Shown here: piece by piece, positions 41,913 to 49,313 of the stretch
Position numbering within the stretch: position 1 is the first letter of the stretch
Layout of the letters: every line of letters begins with the position of its first letter
Source: Bacteroides finegoldii DSM 17565
GTDB lineage: Bacteria; Bacteroidota; Bacteroidia; Bacteroidales; Bacteroidaceae
Length of the DNA stretch: 64,000 bases
Direction: 5' to 3'
Assembly: GCF_000156195.1 (NCBI RefSeq)
Contig: NZ_GG688321.1
Location: 100,174-164,173, forward strand
Translations under genes and position numbers: made by a program
The notes under the pieces: generated by a model
What the model saw: only the letters and a program-made list of their open reading frames with translations
Databases searched by the model: none
What the model was told of the DNA's origin: nothing

Positions 41913-43214
41913 ATGCGCAGGGAAGGATATATTATCGAGGAAATCATCGAATACTCCAATATGTCGGAGGCATTCGATTCGGTACTTCGCGGAACCGATC
42001 GTAAGAGGTCAAGGCAGGGACGATTCCTGCTTGCCCATAGGGAGAAGATTATCACCGAACTGACGGCTTCCATTGCGGACGGCTCATTCCGGCTGGGCGG
42101 CTACCATGAGAGGGAAATTGAAGAATACGGTAAAAAACGTATTTTGCAGATCCTGTCCATGAAAGACCGCATCGCTGTGTTTGCCATCATGAATGTGGTG
42201 GACCGCCACCTGCAAAAACGTTATATCCGGACAACCGGTGCAAGCATCAAAAGGCGCGGTACTCATGACCTGATGAACTGCATACGTACCGATTTGCAAA
42301 AAAATCCGGAAGGCACGCTTTACGCATACAAATTTGACATCCGGAGGTTTTATGACAATGCGCGGCAGGACTTTGTTATGTGGTGCTTCCGGAGGGTGTT
42401 CAAGGACAAAAGGCTGTTGGTCTTGTTGGAGCGGTTTGTTAAGCTGCTGCCGGAAGGTATCAGTTTCGGACTGCGCAGTTCACAAGGGGCAGGAAATCTG
42501 CTTCTGTCTGTATTTTTAGACCACTATCTGAAGGATAAGTACGGGGTTCGTTATTACTATCGCTATTGCGATGACGGACTGGTACTCGGTAAAACGAAAG
42601 CGGAATTGTGGAAGATTCGTGATGCTGTTCACGGGCAAATGGGAAAAATAGACTTGGAAATAAAGCCGAATGAACGGGTGTTCCCTGTGGAAGAAGGCAT
42701 TGATTTCCTTGGCTATGTTATCCGTCCCGACTATGTAAGATTGCGGAAACGCATCAAACAGAAGTTTGCCCGGAAAATGCACGAGGTAAAATCGAGAAAA
42801 AGACGGCGGGAACTGATTGCCAGTTTCTACGGCATGACGAAGCACGCCGACTGTAATAAGTTGTTTAAAAAATTAACAGGCAAAGAAATGAGAAGTTTTA
42901 AAGACTTGAATGTCGCTTACAAGCCGGAAGACGGTAAAAAGCGATTCCCCGGAGTGGTGGTAAGCATCCGGGAACTGGTAAACTTACCCATTGTAGTGAA
43001 GGACTTTGAGACCGGTATCAAAACCGAGCAGGGAGAAGACCGCTGTATTGTGGCCATCGAAGTGAACGGCGAGGCAAAGAAGTTCTTCACCAACAGCGAG
43101 GAAATGAAGAATATTCTCGCACAAGTAAAGGAAATGCCGGATGGTTTCCCGTTTGAAACGACCATCAAGACAGAGACATTCGGCAAAGGTAGAACCAAAT
43201 ACGTGTTTACATGA
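41913..43214 (+). CDS. DGR reverse transcriptase with C-terminal extension
   Basis: 433 residues. RT motifs: 'YKFDIRRFYDN' (D142), 'GLRSSQGAGNLLLS' (186-199) with the SQ of DGR RTs in place of the QG common in group II intron RTs, and 'YCDDGLVL' (218-225) as the YxDD box, then 'GIDFLGYVI'. Residues about 330-433 lie beyond the usual RT/thumb and form a separate module ('KKRFPGVVVSIRELVNLPIV', 'FFTNSEEMKNILAQV', 'PFETTIKTETFGKGRTKYVF') that looks beta-rich and OB-like. No Avd gene is visible nearby. It copies TR RNA with errors at adenines. Confidence 0.93.
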   Translation: MRREGYIIEEIIEYSNMSEAFDSVLRGTDRKRSRQGRFLLAHREKIITELTASIADGSFRLGGYHEREIEEYGKKRILQILSMKDRIAVFAIMNVVDRHLQKRYIRTTGASIKRRGTHDLMNCIRTDLQKNPEGTLYAYKFDIRRFYDNARQDFVMWCFRRVFKDKRLLVLLERFVKLLPEGISFGLRSSQGAGNLLLSVFLDHYLKDKYGVRYYYRYCDDGLVLGKTKAELWKIRDAVHGQMGKIDLEIKPNERVFPVEEGIDFLGYVIRPDYVRLRKRIKQKFARKMHEVKSRKRRRELIASFYGMTKHADCNKLFKKLTGKEMRSFKDLNVAYKPEDGKKRFPGVVVSIRELVNLPIVVKDFETGIKTEQGEDRCIVAIEVNGEAKKFFTNSEEMKNILAQVKEMPDGFPFETTIKTETFGKGRTKYVFT

Positions 43215-43696
43215 GAAGAGTTGAAGGAAGTTCCGGGGTTTCGCTGATGGAATGCACGAACCCGGTTAAAGACAAATGGCGCATCCGATGGGATGTGCAG
43301 GAAAAAGAGAACGGCTCTGCCTCCTACATGGAAGAGGAGTTCGGGCATAAGCCTACTGATGAGGAAATCCACACATTGGTTATGTCCTGGTATAACAGCC
43401 AGACTGATGCGGCTATCCTATCCGGATTCGCCTATAATGGTGCCCATGTATGGCTTTCTGTGGAGAACCAGTACAACTATAAGGCAGCATACGATTTGGC
43501 CGTTCAGACGGGCGGAGAAACCCTGCCAGTGACGTTTAAGTTCGGTTCGGATGAACAACCGGAATACCATACTTTTACTCAGTTAGAAGAACTGAAAGAT
43601 TTCTATACAAAAGCAGTAGGATTCATTCAGACAGTTCTGGCTGAAGGCTGGGAAAAAAAGGACAAGTTCAATTTGGAATTATATCGGATTGAGTGA
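43211..43696 (+). CDS. Phage protein after the RT (DUF4376-like)
   Basis: 161 residues. The start overlaps the RT stop (ATGA), so it is probably translationally coupled to the RT. 'MSWYNSQTDAAILSGFAYNG', 'VWLSVENQYNYKAAYDLAVQ' and the C-terminal 'FYTKAVGFIQTVLAEGWEKK' match a family common in Bacteroides prophages that I associate with DUF4376. Coupling to the RT makes an accessory role in the DGR conceivable, but the family also occurs without RTs. Confidence 0.65.
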   Translation: MRRVEGSSGVSLMECTNPVKDKWRIRWDVQEKENGSASYMEEEFGHKPTDEEIHTLVMSWYNSQTDAAILSGFAYNGAHVWLSVENQYNYKAAYDLAVQTGGETLPVTFKFGSDEQPEYHTFTQLEELKDFYTKAVGFIQTVLAEGWEKKDKFNLELYRIE

Positions 43697-43721
43697 TTGA
43701 CAATCCCTTCGGGGGAGGGAT

Positions 43722-43852
43722 AAAAAAAGCCCCCGGCCTGTTAATATAGACGCCAATCATTTATTAACACAAAACGCCACGAGAGTGCGCGACCGGGGGC
43801 AATGCCCTCTGCCGCACTCTCGTGGCGTTTTTACGCATTAAATAAATGATTG
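43722..43852 (-). ncRNA. Candidate leftward structured RNA with possible pseudoknot
   Basis: A leftward -7 element TACTTTTG (43859-43866, read on the - strand) precedes a region with a perfect 19-bp inverted repeat (43771-43789 and 43813-43831). Its 23-nt loop contains CCGGGGGC (43793-43800, + strand), complementary to GCCCCCGG at 43729-43736. On the - strand that second copy is followed by seven T residues (43722-43728), an intrinsic terminator layout. The predicted ~130-nt RNA could form either the long hairpin plus a loop-to-tail pseudoknot or a terminator stem. A 14-bp outer repeat (43752-43765, 43841-43854) brackets it. Confidence 0.5.
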
Positions 43853-43879
43853 GCATTGCAAAAGTACAAAAATGATTGG
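43844..43879. promoter_or_regulatory. Operator-like repeats next to the second HTH gene
   Basis: AAATGATTGG occurs at 43844-43853 and 43870-43879, with an inverted copy at 43753-43762. The two direct copies flank the leftward promoter and sit just before the HTH gene start at 43882, suggesting autoregulation. Confidence 0.45.
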
Positions 43880-43881
43880 AT

Positions 43882-44124
43882 ATGACATTGTTTGAAGCAC
43901 TTAAATTTAACAGAGAACCGCTTGAAATGCTTATAAGTTTGGGCGGCAAGCAGGATGACCTTCGATTCATAGACTTATATACGGAGTATGAGGTCATGAA
44001 AAAACAAGGTGAAAAGACCACTTATGCAGTGGCGTTTTTGGCAAATAAATATTCGGTAAGCGAACGTAAGGTGTATGATGTTATCAAACGGTTTGGAAAG
44101 CACTGCACGCTCGGTGCAGTGTGA
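43882..44124 (+). CDS. Small HTH regulator (Mor/C-like)
   Basis: 80 residues from the ATG at 43882; an in-frame TTG at 43876 is inside the operator-like repeat. The C-terminal 'AVAFLANKYSVSERKVYDVIKRFGK' is a good HTH with the spacing of Mor/C activators. It may control the right-end genes or the adjacent leftward RNA. Its last codons are formed by an 8-bp hairpin. Confidence 0.65.
   Translation: MTLFEALKFNREPLEMLISLGGKQDDLRFIDLYTEYEVMKKQGEKTTYAVAFLANKYSVSERKVYDVIKRFGKHCTLGAV
44101..44121 (+). terminator. Hairpin at the end of the HTH gene
   Basis: CACTGCAC (44101-44108) and GTGCAGTG (44114-44121) form a perfect 8-bp stem with a 5-nt loop, within the last codons of the gene. There is no U-run, so attenuation or protein binding is as likely as termination. 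Confidence 0.45.
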
Positions 44125-44162
44125 TTGATGTGCCGGGGATGCCTTGTGTTGTCCGGTAGAGC

Positions 44163-44170
44163 TACCTTTG
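44163..44170 (+). promoter_or_regulatory. -7 element for the right-end modification genes
   Basis: TACCTTTG matches TAnnTTTG, 20 bp before the ATG at 44191. Confidence 0.65.
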
Positions 44171-44190
44171 TACAACCAAAAATAAAGCTC

Positions 44191-44829
44191 ATGAATAAGT
44201 ATTACCAGACATTAGACAAGATACTCCAAACGGGCAAAATCCAGACCAATAGGAAAGGGCGTATCAAGTATCTATTAAACGAAAGGCTCATGCTAACCCC
44301 CGCTGATTTACTTGACATATTTGAAAGCCACGGGATAGCCAGGAAAAAGCTGAAAGAGGAATTGAAACTGTTTATGCAAGGAGTCCGGGATGTGGAAAAA
44401 TACAAAGAGGCAGGGATTACCTGGTGGGATTATTGCGGCCATACCCTTGTAAACAGCTATCCAACTTACTTTGAAAAGCTTCCACCCCTCATAACCAGGA
44501 TTAACCGGGAAAAGCGCAACAGCAAGAATTATGTCCTGTTTCTTGGAGAAACCGGGGTGGAAAGCAACCAGGCACCCTGCCTGAGTCTTGTGCAGTTCCA
44601 AATTGATGAGGGAGAATTGGTGCTATCTGCATATCAGCGTAGTTCTGATGCGAACCTTGGGCTTCCGGCTGATATTTATCATCTTTATCTGATGGCAAGG
44701 CAGGTGGAGCTTCCCCTGAAGTCCATAACCCTTGACCTTGGAAATGTGCATATATATGAAAATAACATTGACCGGACTCTGGAACTGTTATCCGGAGTTG
44801 AAAACATTAAATTTGACTTGAACGTATGA
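44191..44829 (+). CDS. Thymidylate synthase-like protein
   Basis: 212 residues from the ATG at 44191, shorter than ThyA (about 264). Family features: 'APCLSLVQFQ' (129-137) with C130 at the catalytic position, 'YQRSSDANLGLPADI' (149-162) as the RxxD/G-P-N region, and 'GNVHIYENNIDR' (184-195). The His that usually follows the catalytic Cys is Leu, and the N-terminal folate part is reduced, so it may make a modified pyrimidine or serve another role rather than standard thymidylate synthesis. Its stop overlaps the methyltransferase start. Confidence 0.75.
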   Translation: MNKYYQTLDKILQTGKIQTNRKGRIKYLLNERLMLTPADLLDIFESHGIARKKLKEELKLFMQGVRDVEKYKEAGITWWDYCGHTLVNSYPTYFEKLPPLITRINREKRNSKNYVLFLGETGVESNQAPCLSLVQFQIDEGELVLSAYQRSSDANLGLPADIYHLYLMARQVELPLKSITLDLGNVHIYENNIDRTLELLSGVENIKFDLNV

Positions 44830-45686
44830 AGAATATGAATTTATCTGCACCACTGCCATTTGTAGGCCAAAAAAGAATGTTTGCTAAAGAGTTTATTAAA
44901 GTTTTGGAACAGTTCCCTGAAGATACCGTGTTTGTGGACTTGTTTGGCGGTTCCGGACTTCTTTCGCATATAGCCAAAAGAAGCAAGCCCGATGCTACTG
45001 TTGTCTACAATGACTTCGACAACTACCGGTTCAGACTGAAAAATATCCCACAGACAAATAAACTGCTTGCCGATATTAGGGAGCTGGTGGGTAATTCGAT
45101 ACCCAAACATAAACCAATTAAAGGGGAACTTAGAGAACGCATTTTTAAACGTATCGAGGAAGAAGAACTAAATGTTGGGTACGTGGATTTTATAACCTTA
45201 TCATCCTCACTTATGTTCTCCATGAAGTATAAATTGTCTGTAGCCGAAATGCGCAAGGAAGTCCTTTATAACAACATTCGCAAGACCGGTTATCCGGAGT
45301 CTTCTGACTACTTAAAAGGGCTTGAAATTGTATCATGCGACTACAAAGCAGTATTCAACCAATATAAGGATGTTCCCGGAGTCGTCTTTTTAATTGATCC
45401 GCCTTATCTTTCCACTGATGTTGGTACGTACAATATGTATTGGCGCTTGTCTGATTATTTGGATGTTTTAAAGATACTCGAAAAGCATTCCTTCGTTTAT
45501 TTCACATCCAATAAATCCTCCATACTTGAACTGTGTGAATGGATTGGAGCAAACAAAACCATTGGCAATCCTTTTGAGGGTTGTACAAAAAAGGAATTCA
45601 ATGCCCACATGAATTATTCTGCCGAATATACAGACATGATGCTGTATAAGAAACAGGAAAAATTAGTTCATAAAACAGCTGCTTAG
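44826..45686 (+). CDS. Adenine-specific DNA methyltransferase (Dam/D12 class)
   Basis: 286 residues. 'LPFVGQKRMFAKEF' (about 10-23), the AdoMet motif 'VFVDLFGGSGLLSHIA' (about 35-50) and the catalytic 'DPPYLS' (about 191-196) identify an N6-adenine methyltransferase of the D12 class. The recognition site cannot be read from sequence; no partner restriction gene is present, so it is an orphan. At the right end of a Mu-like phage it occupies the place of Mu's mom region and may protect phage DNA. It overlaps the thymidylate-synthase-like gene by 4 bp. Confidence 0.88.
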   Translation: MKNMNLSAPLPFVGQKRMFAKEFIKVLEQFPEDTVFVDLFGGSGLLSHIAKRSKPDATVVYNDFDNYRFRLKNIPQTNKLLADIRELVGNSIPKHKPIKGELRERIFKRIEEEELNVGYVDFITLSSSLMFSMKYKLSVAEMRKEVLYNNIRKTGYPESSDYLKGLEIVSCDYKAVFNQYKDVPGVVFLIDPPYLSTDVGTYNMYWRLSDYLDVLKILEKHSFVYFTSNKSSILELCEWIGANKTIGNPFEGCTKKEFNAHMNYSAEYTDMMLYKKQEKLVHKTAA

Positions 45687-45776
45687 CACTGAACAAAGAT
45701 ACAATTTTTCAAGTAGAAGGCCAAACTTTTGAGCCTTATTTTAATGCCGTTATAAAGCCATTTTTTATGAAATTAT

Positions 45777-45820
45777 AAAGCCGAAACAGAGGTCATTACA
45801 AAACTTTTGTTTCGGCTTTT
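45777..45820 (+). terminator. Terminator after the methyltransferase
   Basis: AAAGCCGAAACA (45777-45788) and TGTTTCGGCTTT (45808-45819) form a 12-bp perfect stem, ending in a T-run. It closes the last phage operon. The other bases from 45687 to 45845 show no gene. Confidence 0.8.
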
Positions 45821-45845
45821 TGAGTGTTGCGCGCTTTCCTTTTTT

Positions 45846-45890
45846 GAACGCTTCGTTTTGTCCTTTTCCCTGAAAATCGAACGCTTCGTT
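45846..45890 (-). promoter_or_regulatory. Putative right-end transposase binding boxes
   Basis: GAACGCTTCGTT occurs identically at 45846-45857 and 45879-45890 (33 bp apart). The reverse complement, AACGAAGCGTTC, shares CGAAGCG(G/T)T with the left-end boxes and reads inward from the right end. Confidence 0.55.
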
Positions 45891-45929
45891 TCGGATTCTG
45901 CGGAAATTTGGATTTGCGGATTATAACGG

Positions 45930-45956
45930 ACTAAGGTAATAGTAAGGGGGATTTTT
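45930..45956 (-). repeat. Right terminal inverted repeat of prophage
   Basis: Reverse complement begins AAAAATCCCCCTTACTATTA and aligns to 3059-3085. A CA dinucleotide follows directly (45957-45958), so the right end may include it (5'-TG on the other strand), but the left end lacks a matching TG at the same offset. Confidence 0.7.
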
Positions 45957-46022
45957 CATCTCTTCACTTACAAATAATAAGCGAGCCAGCTTCATTTTTC
46001 CACAATTTCCACAAACAGCAAT

Positions 46023-46097
46023 CTACTCTTTACGGCGTCTGCGGAAACGCAATATTGCCTCAAGAATGTCAAGCAATTTTTCCAACAACAATTTCAT
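46023..46097 (-). CDS. 24-residue amphipathic basic peptide
   Basis: Short frame starting MKLLLEKLLDILEAILRFRR and ending RRKE. It has an amphipathic helix and a basic tail, lies downstream of the HU-like gene in the same orientation, and resembles the very small proteins that accompany HU/amidase clusters in Bacteroides. Only codon sense and position support it. Confidence 0.45.
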   Translation of the reverse strand: MKLLLEKLLDILEAILRFRRRRKE

Positions 46098-46133
46098 AAG
46101 CTTCTGTTTTTAAATTTTTTTTTCAATCCGGTC

Positions 46134-46185
46134 TCTTAAAATCCTCTCTTAAAATCCAGTCTTAAAATCCAGTCTCTTAAAGTCC
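46134..46185. repeat. Four TCTTAAAATCC direct repeats
   Basis: Copies start at 46134, 46147, 46160 and 46175 (the last with one change). They lie between the HU-like gene and the small peptide frame. Confidence 0.75.
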
Positions 46186-46194
46186 GTTTCCTCA

Positions 46195-46713
46195 TTATTC
46201 AGACGGATCCGGAGCTTCTCCGCTACCGTTTCCGCCATCCGGTTTCTTTCCGTCGTCCGGATCTTCACCTGAATCATCGGCAGCGACAAACGAGCCCGCC
46301 ACATCCTTGACGTGTACAAATTCCACTCCGGAAGTCAGCGCACGGGTAGCGCTTCCGTTCGCCTCACGTGTATACTCCGGTGTAAACTGACAACGCAACG
46401 AAGTAATCTGCGCGCTGCTGACTTTACTTTCAAGCTCCACCCCTTTCCCGTTCGCCTTAGCGATCATGGTAAACGTTCCCAAGCCTTCGAGGCGTACCGT
46501 GCGGCTATTAAGCAACTGTTCCCGCATCACGGACATCAGATTACGAATCACATTATGGACATCACCCGCCGTCAGCGAGGCTTTTTCCGCAATCAATTCC
46601 GCCATTTTCTGCGTATTGACTGCCTTCCCGAATTTCACCAGACGGGGATAATACAATTTCTGTCCTTCCTTGTTGGCAAGCGTTGCCTGATAAGGTTTGT
46701 AAATTAATGGCAT
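46195..46713 (-). CDS. HU/IHF-like DNA-binding protein
   Basis: 172 residues. Residues about 30-110 fit the HU fold of the Bacteroidetes type ('VNTQKMAELIAEKASLTAGD', 'RTVRLEGLGTFTMIAKANGK'), which bends DNA. The C-terminal 35 residues are a Gly/Asp/Pro-rich tail. I recall such genes as markers of accessory clusters with DUF4248 and amidase genes, as here. A leftward -7 element lies 62 bp upstream. Confidence 0.85.
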   Translation of the reverse strand: MPLIYKPYQATLANKEGQKLYYPRLVKFGKAVNTQKMAELIAEKASLTAGDVHNVIRNLMSVMREQLLNSRTVRLEGLGTFTMIAKANGKGVELESKVSSAQITSLRCQFTPEYTREANGSATRALTSGVEFVHVKDVAGSFVAADDSGEDPDDGKKPDGGNGSGEAPDPSE

Positions 46714-46774
46714 ACTGTTTCCTTTTTTTTAATGATTGATAAATTAAATTCCTCTCTGTAACCGATTACGAAAG

Positions 46775-46782
46775 CAAAGGTA
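46775..46782 (-). promoter_or_regulatory. -7 element of the HU-like gene
   Basis: CAAAGGTA on the + strand reads TACCTTTG on the - strand, upstream of the HU-like gene. Confidence 0.55.
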
Positions 46783-46963
46783 ACCGGAAGGAAAAAAAAC
46801 GTGAACCATAACGTACCGACCTGTCACAAGAGACAGCAACCCGGCACGAGTCCGCACAAACCATGCCCACAACCGCTTCTGCACAACACATCACCAATCA
46901 GCCTAAAAAGCCTTACCTTTACAAACATAGAATCTGATAAAACCCCTTAAAAGACAACCGACA

Positions 46964-47197
46964 ATGAAAGCAGAAACATCCCCTTCCATCCGCATCCGGA
47001 CTTATAGCAAAAGCCAGTTAGCGTCCTTCTACCTGCCCGATATACAAACCGCCTCAGCACGCCGCACCCTGCGGGGGTGGATAGCCAAAAATACAGAATT
47101 GCAGGCTGCACTCGCCCAAACGGGATACAGCGAGAAATCCATCCTGCTTACTCCGGCACAAGTAGGGTTGTTTTTCCGTTTTTTAGGAGAACCTTGA
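46964..47197 (+). CDS. DUF4248 domain protein
   Basis: 77 residues. 'IRTYSKSQLASFYLPDIQTA', 'LRGWIAKNTELQAAL' and the C-terminal 'LLTPAQVGLFFRFLGEP' match the DUF4248 pattern; function unknown. Usually part of the HU/amidase cluster. A near-consensus promoter (TACCTTTA) lies about 45 bp upstream. Its end faces the next leftward gene at 1 bp distance. Confidence 0.8.
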   Translation: MKAETSPSIRIRTYSKSQLASFYLPDIQTASARRTLRGWIAKNTELQAALAQTGYSEKSILLTPAQVGLFFRFLGEP

Positions 47198-47198
47198 T

Positions 47199-47723
47199 TC
47201 ACTTTTTCTTATTTGTTTTTTTCCTATCTGTTTTATTCTTATCTGTTTTATTCTTTTCCGCCTCTTCCTTCTTCATCTCCTCCCAATCTTCAACAGATAT
47301 AATTTTATCCTCAAAGAGTTCGATATCCATTACCAGATGGTGCCGGTTTATAACCCGGCACTTCACTTTCGCCGAATCTTTCAGTAAAAGGCATACAACC
47401 GCACACAGTAATCCGGGAAGGGCTACAACGATTTTAGCCTTTTTGAGGACACACGCGCTAATATTAAATAACGTCGTAAAATCGGGTATTGAAGTACTGC
47501 CATCCCAGACGCAACTGAACACACGTCTCACCGAAGAAGTCGAACTATTTGAATTATTTACAATATAACATTCCGGTATATCATTCTGCTTATCTATTTT
47601 CACCAAATAGTCCACAATCTCTTTTTTTGTGCTATCATCGCAATGCCGAAGTCCGGTTACCTTACAGATTGCATCACTATTACTTGTCACTTCCGACCCT
47701 CTTTTTACCAATTTCTTTGCCAT
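47199..47723 (-). CDS. Protein of unknown function with Lys/Thr/Asn-rich tail
   Basis: 174 residues. There is a possible membrane segment ('IVVALPGLLCAVVCLLL', about 97-113) and the last 25 residues are a low-complexity 'KNKTDRKKTNKKK'-type tail. AT-rich and without a recognised domain. Convergent with the DUF4248 gene. Confidence 0.6.
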   Translation of the reverse strand: MAKKLVKRGSEVTSNSDAICKVTGLRHCDDSTKKEIVDYLVKIDKQNDIPECYIVNNSNSSTSSVRRVFSCVWDGSTSIPDFTTLFNISACVLKKAKIVVALPGLLCAVVCLLLKDSAKVKCRVINRHHLVMDIELFEDKIISVEDWEEMKKEEAEKNKTDKNKTDRKKTNKKK

Positions 47724-47858
47724 TTTCCTATTGTATTAATTAAAAATTTCCACAAAGAACGGCTATTTCTCTTAACATTCATGTTCACGCTTGACACATT
47801 CTTCTTTAATTCCTCATTTATGTGTCAAGCTCGGACAATCTTTCCCCTTTCCATTCCC

Positions 47859-47866
47859 TACTTTTG
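47859..47866 (+). promoter_or_regulatory. -7 element for the SH3-like/HNH/amidase gene run
   Basis: TACTTTTG matches TAnnTTTG, 28 bp before the ATG at 47895. Confidence 0.6.
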
Positions 47867-47894
47867 CCCCATAATCAAAATAAACCGAAGAACA

Positions 47895-48266
47895 ATGACC
47901 AAGATTAAAGAAGAGCATTCTTTTCAACGGGTGCGGCTCATGAAACAGGCAGCCGCCATCCGGCAAAACAATGGTATGAACCGGCACGACGCACTCGTCA
48001 CCGCCCACCGGATAGGCGCCCTCATCCGGCAGATGCATCACGGAAATGTCCGCTTCCACTACACCAGACAAGACGGCAGCGTCCGCCACGCCATCGGCAC
48101 ACTCACCGGATACGAACACAGTTTCCACCAACCTTATATTCCACGACCGGAAAACACGTTCGTCGTCTACTACGACATCGAGGCAAAAGGATGGCGCACG
48201 TTCCATGCGGAAAACTTTCTGGACATCGACGCCGAGGACGAACCCGAAAAGACGAGAACAGAATGA
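47895..48266 (+). CDS. SH3-like beta-barrel protein (DUF2693-like)
   Basis: 123 residues from the ATG at 47895; earlier in-frame starts precede the promoter. 'GNVRFHYTRQDGSVRHAIGTL' and 'TFVVYYDIEAKGWRTFHAEN' match the DUF2693/SH3 beta-barrel pattern common in Bacteroides accessory regions. The stop overlaps the next start (ATGA). Confidence 0.7.
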   Translation: MTKIKEEHSFQRVRLMKQAAAIRQNNGMNRHDALVTAHRIGALIRQMHHGNVRFHYTRQDGSVRHAIGTLTGYEHSFHQPYIPRPENTFVVYYDIEAKGWRTFHAENFLDIDAEDEPEKTRTE

Positions 48267-48526
48267 ACCGGCAGGAACGAGAAGAATGGGAAATCCTTTG
48301 CAGGCAGTACAATGTAGACTCCCTGCAAGAAGCCATTCAAGGCTGCCGGGAAGAACTGGAGTTTCTTATCCATTGCGCCGAAAGGCTCGAACCCCGCACG
48401 GAGGAGGAAGAAACGCCGTTTAACATATCCAGTCCACGCCGTTTCTATACACCGGGAAACGCCGTTCTTGGAATGCAGGAAACGCCGTTTCTCCACGCGG
48501 AGACAAAAGAACAGACCGTTTTTTAA
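48263..48526 (+). CDS. Small acidic protein, unknown function
   Basis: 87 residues from the ATG at 48263, overlapping the previous stop. The N-terminal half is helical ('ILCRQYNVDSLQEAIQGCRE'); the C-terminal half has repeats of 'TPF' ('EETPFN', 'QETPFL'). Not recognised. Confidence 0.6.
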   Translation: MNRQEREEWEILCRQYNVDSLQEAIQGCREELEFLIHCAERLEPRTEEEETPFNISSPRRFYTPGNAVLGMQETPFLHAETKEQTVF

Positions 48527-48563
48527 CAGAATATAATTTTATTAACGTTTACCAATATCAAGT

Positions 48564-49313
48564 ATGGAAAATTGGAGATTTATCGAAGAAAATCCCGACT
48601 ACATGGTCTCGGACCATGGACGGGTGTTGAGTTTTAAAGGCAAGTCGAAACTGATTCTCTGCACCACGATCGCAGGAGAAGGCTACGAGCAGACAGAGCT
48701 CATGCAAAAAGGAATCTACACCAAATACTACACGCATCGTCTGGTAGCTAAGGCGTTCATTCCCAACCCGAAACATCTGCCGCAAGTAAACCACCTCGAC
48801 GGAAACACGCTGAACAACCACGTGTCGAACCTCGAATGGTGTGACGCACATGACAACATAATGCACGCCATCCGAATGGGATTGCGGCCTCCCGGAAAAA
48901 CGGGTTCAAAGTATTCGGGTGTTCCCTGCGCCGTAACGGACGCAAGTGGAAATACACTCCGCGCCTACCCGTCCATGCAGGCGATGAGCAAAGGAGAACA
49001 CATGAATCCCGCATTCATAAACTGGCTCAGACTACAGTTGCGCTATCCGGAACGACTACTCCTCCACAACTTACGCGTCCGCCAGCACAGAGGAGACGCT
49101 TTTATCATGAAAGAACCCTTACCGTTGTCTCCCGCTCAGGCTGTTCCGCAGTCGTCCCATCATCGGCCTGTCCCGCCTGTACAATCCCCCTGCATCCCGG
49201 TCCAGCATCCGGTGAACCGGCAATATTACCGCCAACTGTCGGAAGACGAAGCCATCGCTTTCGGATTCGCCATCTACACAAGCCGCAACCAACAAGAAAG
49301 GAGGACGCTGTAA
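48564..49313 (+). CDS. NUMOD4/HNH endonuclease-like protein
   Basis: 249 residues. The N-terminal NUMOD4 motif ('WRFIEENPDYMVSDHGRVLS') is followed by an HNH core, 'QVNHLDGNTLNNHVSNLEW' (about 75-93), as in free-standing homing-type endonucleases. The C-terminal ~90 residues are Pro/His/Gln-rich and unrelated. It shares one base with the next gene (TAATG). It may be a selfish nuclease or a domesticated DNA-binding protein. Confidence 0.8.
   Translation: MENWRFIEENPDYMVSDHGRVLSFKGKSKLILCTTIAGEGYEQTELMQKGIYTKYYTHRLVAKAFIPNPKHLPQVNHLDGNTLNNHVSNLEWCDAHDNIMHAIRMGLRPPGKTGSKYSGVPCAVTDASGNTLRAYPSMQAMSKGEHMNPAFINWLRLQLRYPERLLLHNLRVRQHRGDAFIMKEPLPLSPAQAVPQSSHHRPVPPVQSPCIPVQHPVNRQYYRQLSEDEAIAFGFAIYTSRNQQERRTL

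Larger units (their letters stand above)
3057..45956. mobile_element. Mu-like transposable prophage with a DGR (about 43 kb)
   Basis: The boundaries are inferred from a 27-bp inverted repeat (3059-3085 and 45930-45956, 24 of 28 aligned columns identical) and from CGAAGCG(G/T)T boxes near both ends, all reading inward. Between them lie all expected modules: repressor, MuA/MuB-like transposition proteins, DUF3164-like protein, terminase, gp36-like protein, portal, MuF, protease, capsid, lysis, tail, and a DGR. The exact first and last base and a 5-bp target duplication could not be resolved; the boundary is probably right to within about 15 bp. Confidence 0.85.

Noticed and set aside
43697..43875. 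CRISPR-like array
   Set aside because: The repeats here are nested inverted repeats of one hairpin, not regularly spaced direct repeats with spacers.
45694..45701. Leftward TATCTTTG element behind the methyltransferase gene
   Set aside because: Matches the -7 consensus on the - strand, but nothing leftward is coded there except antisense of the methyltransferase; could be chance.
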